From Gavia stellata (Eukaryota > Chordata > Aves > Gaviiformes > Gaviidae), in assembly GCF_030936135.1 (NCBI RefSeq), contig NC_082597.1, positions 76,800,495-76,864,494 of the forward strand: a stretch of 64,000 nt of DNA, written 5' to 3'. Position 1 is the stretch's first letter. Each line of letters opens with the position of its first letter. The position numbers and the translations under genes were made by a program. Below the pieces are notes generated by a model. It was given only the letters and a program-made list of their open reading frames with translations, did not search any database and was not told where the DNA came from. Positions 51,239 to 61,171 of the stretch are shown here, piece after piece.

Positions 51239-53165
51239 TTAGGTCTCTGCTGCTTCCTCATCTTCCAGAGCATCTACATGGTTATACTGTTTCCAGGCCT
51301 TTAAATTACATTTTTTGAGAACGGCTCCTAGGTGCTTCCCGGGCCCCACTTCGTACGTGTAAGGAAATTCTGTTCCTTGCTTTCTTTCGTATACCGAATG
51401 CATGGTCTGTTCCCACATAACAGGTGAAACCACCTGCTTCACTAACAGCTTCTGAATGTGCTTTGAGTGCATGTACTTTTTGCCATCCACATTGGAATAG
51501 ACACAGACCAGTGGTTTCTGAATCTCAATCGATTTTAGGACTTCAGCCAGTGGCTCTACTGCTGGTTCCATAAGTCTGGTATGAAAAGCCCCACTGACTG
51601 GAAGCATTTTTGTACGTGTAAAATAATATTTTCGGGCATTCTCCTGCAAAAACTCCAAAGCCTATAAAAGAGAGAAAGAAGTGAGAGTCTTGCACGACAA
51701 AGGTTTACTCAGTCACCCCACAAGAACCGCCTCATCAGACTTATCGTGATAAAGGGATTCTTTTCCCTACCCAAGAACTGAGCACATGCTGGGAAAAAGC
51801 CCCACGGATCAAATACTTCTGTTTGGACAAACTAAGGCCGTACATAACTTCCACACAGAAGTGCGAAGTAAAAGTTTTAAAAAATGAAACGTTAAATTCA
51901 ACTGAAGGGACAAGTTGTTCTGAAGCAATACCTGTAAGTGTCCTGCAATGACTCTGCTGTCTGGAAACAAATAGTTTGAGATTTCACATACGGGGTTTTC
52001 TATCCCCAGCGATTCACAGTGTTTACGGGCTTCCAAGCAGGCAAATTTGTAATTTGCCTCTCGCCGACCGATAACAGACAGCATTCCACTGGGGATGGCT
52101 TCCGACGCCTTTTGCATGGCTTCGGCGCGCACTTTCACCGCGTACAGCGCTAAGGAGAAAAACAGAGACGCTCGGTAAATATAAGCCCCAGGAGAACACC
52201 GCTAAAGGCGCCTTGCATCTGCACGCAAGAAAGGGTGGCTGTTTGCTCTCGTGAAACGTCAATGCTTTTAATGCTGCATTACACATATTAAAGTGAACAG
52301 TGGAAGTAGAAAGTAAAATTTATCCTCTAATAAAAAAAGCTGGGGGGGGAGGGGGGGGAACCAGTGGTAACAGGCGATGCTTTGGAAGAAGCATGGGGCG
52401 GGGTGGGGATCCTGCCAGAGGGTTCAGCACGTTCCCCGGGCACCTTCGGCAAAGCCCAGGGCTCCAGCGAAGACCAGCGCCGCGAACTCCCCCACGCTGT
52501 ACCCCGCCGCCGCCACGCAGCTCTCCACCACCTGCACGGAGACAGACCCGAGGCCAAACATCAGCCGGCTCCCGCGGGGGACGCCCGAGAGGCCGCGGCG
52601 CCCCGTCTGCCCGCGCCGAAGCCATGCGGCAGCCGCCCGGCGGGCCCGAGGCCCGAGGCCCGAGGCCCGAGGCCCGAGGCCCGGCCGCCCCCCGCCGCGG
52701 CGCGCCTCTCACTTTAGGCTGCTGGTGGTTGAGCTTCTCCACGGCGGCCAGGGAGGCGACGAACACGGCGGGCTGGCAGTGCCGGGTGCGGTCCAGCTCG
52801 TCCCGCGGCCCCTCCAGGCAGAGGGAGAGCAGGTCGTAGCCCAGCACCTTCTCGGCCAGGCGGTACATGTCCCGCACGCCGGGGTAGCGCAGCAGCCCGC
52901 GGCCCATCCCCACGAACTGGCTGCCCTGGCCGGGGAAGAGCAGCACCGTGCCCTCCCGGGGGGACCGCCGCTCCCGCCTCGCCGCCGCCGCCGCCGCCGC
53001 GGCCGGCTCCTCGGCCCCCACCGAGCTCTGCAGCAGGTCGCTCAGGGTCGCCGCCCGGTCCCCACCGCCGGGGCGGGAGCTGGCCCGCCGCCGCGGTGCG
53101 CCGCGGAGGCCGCCGCGCCCGCTGCAGCCACCAAGCCGCCATGTCGCCGCGGCCCAGCTGCCCAT
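51239..53165 (-). CDS. MCAT: Mitochondrial malonyl-CoA:ACP transacylase (4 exons, complete)
   Basis: Coding exons are 53165-52713, 52531-52444, 52149-51932 and 51661-51239, giving 1182 nt or 393 aa (human 390). The enzyme moves malonyl from CoA to the phosphopantetheine of mitochondrial acyl carrier protein, feeding type II fatty acid and lipoate synthesis in the matrix (family knowledge). Visible motifs are LFPGQGSQ at 76-83, the nucleophile elbow GYSVGEF with Ser163, FHTRLMEPAVEP with catalytic His280, and EVGPG near the C terminus. The N terminus is rich in Arg, Ala and Ser without acids until residue 36, fitting a mitochondrial presequence. It includes an eight-alanine run (55-62) encoded by GC-rich repeats. 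The start MGSWAAATWRL is chosen because it fits the expected length. The frame stays open upstream in the CpG island, so a longer start cannot be fully excluded. The exon 2 donor (GTGCCC) is weak but required by the conserved junction FAE-LYAVKVRAEAM. Confidence 0.96.
52644..52683. repeat. Period-7 GC-rich tandem repeat
   Basis: Five perfect copies of GCCCGAG (52644-52678) followed by a partial copy, in MCAT intron 1, about 30 bases from the exon 1 donor. Confidence 0.9.
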
Positions 53166-53419
53166 GGCCGCCGCCCGCCCGCCTGCGCCGCCGCGCCCCG
53201 CGTTGCCACGGGAACCGGGCGGCCCCCGCCGGCAACCACCCCCCCCGCCGGGCGCCGGGAGTAGCGCGGGGGGAGAGGGAGGGAGGTCGGCCGGCCCCGG
53301 CGCTCCCCGCTCACCGCCCTCAGCCGCGCCCGCTGCCCTGGGCCCGGCCCGCGCCGCGCCTCCCGCCCGGCCCTGGAGGACCCTCCTCGGGGCGGGCCCC
53401 GCCGGCGGGAGGGGCCCGG

Positions 53420-53492
53420 GCGGTCCTCGGGGCGGGCACTGCCGCCTCACGGCAGAGGAGGCGCGGCGGGCAGCGGCAGCGCGGGAGCGAAG
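53420..53492 (+). other. TSPO: Probable noncoding first exon of TSPO
   Basis: GCGGGAGCGAAG is followed by GTAACCGCG, a usable donor at 53493. The first coding exon of TSPO at 60984 has an acceptor 13 bases before the ATG, so an upstream UTR exon is needed. The 5' edge is approximate. Confidence 0.5.
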
Positions 53493-53645
53493 GTAACCGC
53501 GGGGCTGCCCTGCGCCCCCCGCGCGGCTCGGCCCTGCCTGCGGGACGGGACGGGACGGGGCGGGGCGGGACGGGGCGGGGGAGCCCGCGGGCGCGGCGCG
53601 GCCCCGCAGCGGGGCCCGGCACAGCCGCCGGAGGGGCCGCTGCGG

Positions 53646-53671
53646 CCGGGTCCGGGTCCGGGTCCGGGTCC
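53646..53671. repeat. CCGGGT x4 hexamer repeat
   Basis: Four perfect copies of CCGGGT followed by CC. Read on the plus strand this gives four GGG runs with three-base loops, a textbook G-quadruplex pattern, about 150 bases downstream of the TSPO first-exon donor. Confidence 0.9.
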
Positions 53672-54059
53672 GCCCGTCCCCGCCTCACCCCGGGCAGCCC
53701 CTGCGTGGGTCCCGGCGGCGGCACCGCTCCGGGAGCCACCGGGCCCCCACCGCGCCGCCGGGCGGCCCTCGCCTCCCCGGGGCCGGGCGGGCCGCGGGGC
53801 GGACCGCGGGCTGGCGGAGGAGTTGGAGGAGGGCGTCCTGCGGCGAGCGCGGAGCAGCTGGCGACAGCCCCGCGTGCCCTGGCCAGCGGGTCCCGCACGG
53901 GCCGGCCGGGGACCGGCCGCGGGCGCCGGGTGGGGACACCGCCCGGGGGGCACCGGCACCCGCCGCTGCCCTTGGCGGTTCTGCTGGCGGGGCCGCAGCT
54001 CAGGGGCAGAGGGGATTTAGTCAGGGAAACGCTGACCGCTCTTCCGTGCCGGTATCTGG

Positions 54060-57000
54060 CATGGAAAGTGTTTTGTATTTTGTTTTGGTTTTTTTTTTTT
54101 TAAAAAGGAACTAAACAAGGAAACTTACTATTAATTTTCTTTTTGCGTATGAGTTTTCCAGTGGTTCACAGCTGTCCAGCTGTGCACGCACGCAGCTTCG
54201 CAGCTCTCAGTCAGACACGGTGACTGAACAGCAGATACCACACTGCTTACTCCTCTGCTCTCACGGGGCCCTCCAGTTCTGCCTTCTCGCACAATGCACG
54301 TTCACTCCGTGCACTCGAGTGAAGATTTATTTCGGGCTGCTATTTAAGTAAAGGTATTTTCTTTCAGTGTTGCTGTAATTTGCTCTTAATTGGACATTTC
54401 TTTAAGGGCGAAAGAAAGGGGTTTTTTTCTTCTGAATTTCCAAGTAATGCTTATAAATCAACACAAAGTGCACTTCACTAATTTGAGCATTCAATGGCCG
54501 GATTATTTAAAAAAAAAAAAAGGTGAAAGTTGCCATGCCAAAGTTGCAGTTGTGCCATGACTTTGCATCACTTAAAGTTATGAAACAGTATCAAGCAGTG
54601 AGTCAGACTTCACAGAGCAGTTTATTAAAGGTGATTGTATTAGTTTAACTTAGGAGAAGAAAAATGGATCAGAACAGCAAGAAATTCTCTTGACTTCTTA
54701 TTCGGGCTGATTCAAAAGGATCACAGGGAGCAGATTTTGCTCACTTTTCTAATCTCTATCCTATGTTGCTCCGTAAGATGGTTTCCTCCGTTTTTGTCAG
54801 CCTCCAGGTAAAATACCCGGAAAAGCCAGCGAGCTTCTCACTTTAGCTGAAATATGTGGGCAGTAATATAGAATATATGACTACATCCCACTCCGTGGCT
54901 GCCTCCACCTGTAATGTAAGTGCTAATACCTCTTGTGCTAAGCTGAGAGGAGACTCTGGGTGGCAAGTTATGAGCCGGGCCAACTGAGGTAGTACCTCAG
55001 TGGAAACTCTGAGAGCAACTCCTGCTCTCGTTGTGTTTAGCTTGTGCGCTAGAGCTTGTAGGCACCCTTGCTACCAGCGGCCCCGACAGCAAGGGCCACC
55101 CTTTTTGCACTAGGCCACTGGGTTACAGTTCACCCTGCCGGACACCCGTCAAGCCCTGGGAGGAGTCACGGTTGTGACCTTCACCGTTTGATACTTTCAG
55201 AGGCAAAGCCCAGGGCAGAGTCCGGTTCCTGCAAACCACCGCAGCAGCCCAGGTAGTAACGCTGCGGCTGTGAGCACACCTCAGCACTACCATTTTATCT
55301 TTGGTTTGCTGTAAAGGGCACAGTCCACTTGTAAAGCACTTAAGCTCACCAGTGGTGACGCCCCATGAATGTCCCACTGCTACTGAAAGCATCCGTTGGA
55401 TGTGGCCCTTGGTACATTTTACCCTGTTAAAAGAGTATGTGGCAAGCTGAAAAGAGTCAGGGCTAGCCAGCACTTAAACTAGAAATATCCAAGAGAAACT
55501 GAACTTTTTTAAAAACAGATGTGGATGACACTTTCCAAGTGGGTGGACAAAGAATAGGAAGAAGAAAAACCCCCAGCAGGAGGTTGGGTAGCTGTTTGGA
55601 AGGAAGGTAGTCAAAGGGATGTTTTGTCTTTAAAGTACACTGAGCGCAGAGGATTTTATACAAACAGACATGGGGAAAATTAGAAGAGATTGAGCAGTAA
55701 GTGGCAAATTATCACCTGGGAAGATTTTGTTCTAGCGTACATTTCAGTTCCCAGTATGTGAATCCTCAATAAATCATAGATTTATTTGCACAACTTGTGC
55801 TCTGCCATTTTAAAAGAAGTGTAACCTGGGCACTGAGATTTGTCGTCTCTAAACCTGATGAGTACACCTTGCATTAGATCCTTAAATACCGTAATTTTTA
55901 TTTTTAGTTACAAATACATATTATAAACATACACTACACACGTTTTTGTTAGATATTTATATTGTATTTAGATTACCTAATATATACTGTTTTGAGTTTG
56001 TCTATTACTTGATTAGATAACAAAGATAAGACTGCTTTTTTGTGGTAGCCATATTCTGTGTCACAGACTGTGATGTCATTTTGGTTTTAGTATTGTGGTT
56101 TCCCAGGAGTTAAAGCCACAACAGATGTAAATAGGTTATCAATATAAATTTATCAATATAAATATGCACCCCTTAATTTGTCAGACAGCTATCTTGGGAA
56201 GAAGCTTTTTCCCCAGGGAAAATTTGCATGCTGCCTCTCAGACCTGGGTAGAATCTTATCTGCCCTCAAAAAATATACTGTAGAGGATGAGAGGGAGGGT
56301 ATGTATCTTGGGGGACCCCCCTGACCTCCAGTACTTTCACAGCTTTGTCAATCTACCTCAGAATGGCTGGGACTAGAAACCCCAGAACCGCGTGCGTGAT
56401 TTAGCCCTGCTGAGAGATTTTCCTTTGTGTTTTTAATGCAATAGCTATAATTTAAGCCCCATGTGATTGGGTAGCCAGCACTAAGTTGCACAAGAAAGGG
56501 ATTAGTCAAGAGGTTTATCGGAACAGGGATATAAGAAAATGTAATGAAAGTAGCTGTCCTTTCCTTCCTTCTCCTTCCCACTGACCAAGCTCTCCCTGGA
56601 AATGTCTGGAGAAGGGGAAGGGACCCACCCTGCCTTTCAGAGACCTGCTCGAAGCAAAGAAGTGGTTTAGTTCATTTTTCATCAGGCTGAAGCAAGCCAG
56701 CTCTTCTGTCATGATATATCTAGCCCCCCCCATAGCGCACCTCATCCCTGTTTTTGGGTGCACAATGTTTTTTCCAGAAGGAGGAGGACACTGAAAGCTT
56801 CTGTTGGATTTTCTGCATGTTACACTACCACAGAGAAAAAAACTACAAAAAAGTAGAAACCCAGAAGCAAGTTGCAGTATTGGGTTCCCCCCCCCCCTTT
56901 ATTTCTCCTGTTACTTTATGTAGCTAGAACCATCTCTGGGCAAGTCGGATGTTTTGAATACCTAGAGAAATTATTTTAACATGTTTGTAAAACAAACTGG

Positions 57001-60000
57001 CCTGCTGCAGTCCTCACTGCACTGCTGAAACTGCCTGAAGTCAGACTAGGGCTAAACAGAAAATGGGCAGGATGATGAAGAAAATGTTGCAGAGCAGAGA
57101 TAAGAGATGGAAACAGAAATAAACAAGTTAAGTGTGTGTGTGGAGAAAAGATTTCCAACTGTGGTGGTTCTTAGAGGCTGTTATCTGCTGGGCACGTACA
57201 GATATCATCCACAGACACCCCGGTTTCTTCAGCATGAAAATCAGGGTGCAAGAATATTGTGCAACCAGATCTCACTCTGAAGTGAAGCTGGGATATGATT
57301 GGGAAAGTAGTAATTATTTCTAGGTTGTGTAATATAGATGCAGCCACAGGGGCTGTGTTAGCAAACTTGTGCCATGTAAGTTATCACCAAGTAATTGCAG
57401 GATTATCAGCTCTACACTAAAAGGAAGTCAGGGCTGATAAACCTTTATATACTGTGACTACATTACTTTCAAAAACTGAACTGGGCGTTCTCTAAACATT
57501 GCACAGATCTCGTGCTGCACAGCTAACCAAACAAATGCTACAGCACTGACCGAATGCACCAACTCTCCCATGCACCCCTGCCTTTTACTTACTCTCTGAC
57601 TAAAGACCTACGGCAAGTAACCAGAGGAAGACGGACATGGCTTCTTCCAAAATCAACTAGTGCTGCTCCCTGAGTTAGCTACTGTTTTTATGGGAAATTG
57701 ATACTAGCATTTAAATTTCCTGGGAATTAAAAGACAGGAACTCCCACAGCTGCTGGACAGCTGTGGTCTACTAGGCCGAGCCTACCAGCACATTCCGATT
57801 TTGCTGCATGGCTTCGTTCCTCTTTCTCCTTGGTACTATGCAAGAGAGAGTATTTTGCCATGCTTGTCAAGTCCTGAGAAATACTATAGGAAAACACAGT
57901 ATACAATTAGAAGCAATAGTAGTCAAAAGACTGGGACACCAACATTCAATTCAAGCCGGTACATTCAATCTCTTCGCTTCTATTTTTTCCCCTTTTCTGT
58001 TCATGCACGTCTTCACTTTCCCTGTTTTTTTTGCTTTGTGCCTTCCCTGTTTCTGTTTGCCTGCCTGATTTTCTTTCTCTTGTCACTTCAGAATTATGTC
58101 AGCGTTCCTCCTCCAACATGCAGAAGGACAGACTCGTAGCTACATCATTTATTCACTAATGACTGCCGCAGAGCAGTATGCTTCCAATTTGATAGTATTT
58201 AGCACTTTCAGCTCGCAGAACACTTTCAGACTTTCTTCCCTGGGGAAAAGCTGACAGAACCCCTGACAAAGTCCAGTTACTTAATACCTGCAGGAAACCA
58301 CCCTGATATTGTTATATCCAAATAAAGCGTAAACCCCTTTAGGTCCTTGCTTATCACTTTAAAAAAAAAAAATTAGCATTTGACAGCCACGCTGGAGCTG
58401 CATAGACAACCAGCACTTTACAGCATGTGTACAGAGAACCAAGCCTAGTGTTCTCTCTGTAGGCAAAGCAAGAGCGACAGGGTTAAGCATTAGTGAGATC
58501 TTAGTAAATTTACATTTCTAACTTAACCTTTGGGAATTACTTATCTGAAGGTAACCAAAAAGAATCATTGTGCTTGGAGCTCTTGTTCTCATTACACCTT
58601 GTTGCTCCTGCACATAGCAATTCCTTCACATCCCAGTAAAAGCAGAGCCTTTCATGCTGTCAATATAGGTGACAAGCAGCGTATGCTGCGGCTGACAGCC
58701 TGCTCCCTCAGGAAACTAACAATACAGATCTAGGCATAAGAGAACGTGTTAACTCCTTTGCTCCATTTAAGACACTCCCTGGTAAATAGCGAGTACAATC
58801 CATTAGGCAGGAAGTATGGCAGCAATGACTACAGCAATGAGCTACGCAGATTTTTGTCCTCCCTTCCTTGCTGTCCATCCTCCACCCACGACCTAATTGA
58901 TACTATTCCAGCAGACTAACACATTGTTCTCCCACTTCTCCTTCTCCCCAACCTTAGTTCTGAATTCTTCCCTGCTTAGTTTTTCTTTTGCTCGTTCATT
59001 CTTTTGCTCTGTTTTTGACTTTGACTGTTGTACTGCTTTGTCTCCTGCCTTTTTTGTGTACATTCCTACTCATTGCCCTCCCACGACTCTCCCCGTGGCA
59101 TGCCCACAGCCCAGCAGCCTACATGCCCTTTCTTGTTTACTCCTTACAAACTCTCTAATCCTGCATGCTCTACCAGTCTCTCCACGCTCTCTGTTTTGCC
59201 TTCAAAATTCTGCTCTGCTTCTATCACCTGATCCCATGCAATCTGGCTTGGGGTCCCAGCCACTGAAATCTCTTCATTAAATCTGCGTAACTGTGTGGGC
59301 AGACCCCTGAGTACAGGGACAAAAACCATAATGCAAGAGAGCTCCCTTGCTGGCCAAGCTTATACCTGTTCTCTAAACAGAAATCCACTGTACCAGCAGA
59401 ACGGTGACAGTGAAACGTCATCTGTGCACCATTTCCTATCAGTCTGAGCACATCTGTTATAAGTGGGATTTCCTCTTCCCCACTCCCTGCCTCCTCATCC
59501 CACCAGTCATAACTATAGCAGTACAAACTTTTAAACATAGGCCAAGACAACAGCCAAGTCAATAAGGTACTTTTCTTTGACAAGCCTCTGAAATGCTGGT
59601 TGCTCTGTAACTTTATTTTTTCTCTTGGGGCTCCCACAGTTGCTCTTCCCCTGCTGCTGCAATCTCTCTTACGATTCCTTCCTGCTGGCTCCCCCTCCTG
59701 CAAAACAGATGAACAGGAATTGGGTGTATTTGCGTACCGTATATTTGAAAAAATAACACATTTCAGTGTTGCCCTTTTTTATCATACCTCTAATCTGTTT
59801 ACATTTTAGCAAGCTAACACAGCTTTTCTGTAGCATTTGGCTTTTAGCCAGAAAATCTGCAATGAAGCTTTTTCCTGCTCACTTGCTTACTTTTTTTTAC
59901 TGTTGCCTGTAGTCTAACTAAAGCAGTGCGGCCTACCAGAGCAGGGCATTGCTTAGTCTTACTTCTGTCGGCACATTTAATTCAGTACGCCTTATGGGCT

Positions 60001-60970
60001 TGGCAGCTAGGATTGCTGCAACTGATTGAGTGCTTCATGAAGAAGCCACAGGTGTACTCCCCACCTTTCCACTAAGATCTCCTTCCTCGTTTACCGAAGC
60101 ATCATTTAAGTACTTACCTTCTCATTGTCCTCCCTGGTGTTTATTTTCCAAGGCAGCTTCTCAAGTGTCTGCTACTAATTCACATCACTCTTACTAGCCA
60201 TTGAACACCCTTAGAAGCCTTTTGAGGCTAAAAATGCAACACAATGTTTAAAATTATTTTGCTTGAGCACAGGAAAACACACACTGTTTTCTTACTCTTG
60301 ACTACGCCATTCCATTGAGTGAATGGATGGCCTCAAGTTGCACCAGGGGAGGTTCAGGCTGGATATTAGGAAAAATTTCTTTACTGAGAGAGTGGTGAAA
60401 CACTGGAATAAGCTGCCCAGGGAGGTGGTGGAGTCACCATCACTGGAGGCGTTCAAGAAACGTGTGGACGTGGCACTGCGGGACATGGTTTAATGGGCAT
60501 GGTGGTGTTGGTTGATGGTTGGACTTGATCTTACAGGTCTTTTCCAACCTTAGTGATTCTGTGATTTTGGTGGATACAGAAATACACACTTAGTGTCGCC
60601 CCCCCGCCCCGCCCTGGAGTTCGTATAATATTGAACTGCTTATTCCTCTGGCATACTTACGGGTGAGAATATTTGTGTAGGTAAGATTCAGTAATCTTAC
60701 TGCGCAAAGCTGAGAGGGAAGTAGCACTCAGCACTCACCTCAGCACCCACCCCCACCAAATGTAAATGTCAGGTTCCGTTATAGGGGTGAGTATTGTCCA
60801 GTGAACCTGGTACAAGATCCATTAATTTCAGCTGCAGTCTTTCTCAGTGACAAGACTAGGCTGTGGATCAGATCCTACACATGGGTATATTTCTAAAATC
60901 AGCTAAAAATGGAGTATTTTTGTAGCTTTAAGAATTGCTCTGCCAATCACCATGTTTGGGTTTGTTTCAG
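54060..60970. other. TSPO: TSPO intron 1
   Basis: About 7.4 kb (from 53493) of mostly unique DNA between the noncoding and first coding exons. It includes a CR1 fragment at 60321-60566, a pyrimidine-rich tract at 58900-59220, and a small duplicated word (TTATCAATATAAAT) near 56136-56163. A 159-codon open frame on the minus strand at 59224-59703 has no recognisable similarity. Confidence 0.6.
60321..60566 (+). mobile_element. CR1 LINE 3' fragment
   Basis: It runs from GGCCTCAAGTTGCACCAGGG to TTCTGTGATTTTGG and contains TGGATATTAGGAAAAATTTC, CTGCCCAGGGAGGTGGTGGA, GGCATGGTGGTGTTGGTTGA and CAGGTCTTTTCCAACCTTAG. It has the same orientation as, and high identity to, the copy at 10806-11156, but is 5'-shorter and lacks that copy's T/G-rich interruption. 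Confidence 0.93.
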
Positions 60971-60983
60971 ATTTACTGTCTCA

Positions 60984-61171
60984 ATGGAAGTGGTACCAGC
61001 CTGGGGCCCAGCAGTGGGTTTCACATTCCTGCCCCATGCAGGTGGATTTTTAGGAAGCAAGATAACCAAAAAGGAAATCCCAGCGTGGTATGAATCTCTA
61101 CAGAAGCCATCCTGGTGTCCACCTAACTGGGTGTTTGCTCCTGTTTGGGGAACTCTCTATACATCTATGGG
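60984..61171 (+). CDS. TSPO: TSPO translocator protein, first coding exon (gene continues past window)
   Basis: The acceptor TTTGTTTCAG at 60970 is followed 13 bases later by the ATG. The exon encodes 62 codons plus two bases and ends at a GTATG donor (61172). The product begins MEVVPAWGPAVGFTFLPHAG and contains the family signature LQKPSWCPPNWVFAPVWGTL followed by YTSMG, matching the first third of TSPO (169 aa in human), including transmembrane helix 1 and the first loop. TSPO is a five-helix tryptophan-rich protein of the outer mitochondrial membrane that binds cholesterol, porphyrins and benzodiazepine-type ligands (family knowledge). The second and third coding exons were not found before 64000, so the annotation is partial. 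The frame reads on after the donor (YVFRIVSDLRV), but that is intron: it does not match the family. Confidence 0.95.

Larger units (their letters stand above)
53166..54060. promoter_or_regulatory. Bidirectional CpG-island promoter, MCAT (left) and TSPO (right)
   Basis: One CpG island covers MCAT exon 1 (minus) and runs to about 54060. The TSPO first-exon donor (plus) lies at 53493, only 328 bases from the MCAT start codon. It contains GC boxes and GGGAC/GGGGC arrays at 53540-53580, and four GGGTCC repeats at 53646-53671. A head-to-head arrangement is also the arrangement in human 22q13. Confidence 0.75.

Noticed and set aside
53320-54103. 335-codon plus frame and 192-codon minus frame beside TSPO exon 1
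   Set aside because: Same GC-island effect, with repeats such as (CCGGGT)n translated as repetitive peptides.
59224-59703. 159-codon minus-strand frame in TSPO intron 1
   Set aside because: No recognisable motif, no supporting splice sites, and the complementary pyrimidine-rich strand explains part of its openness. Kept only as a note.
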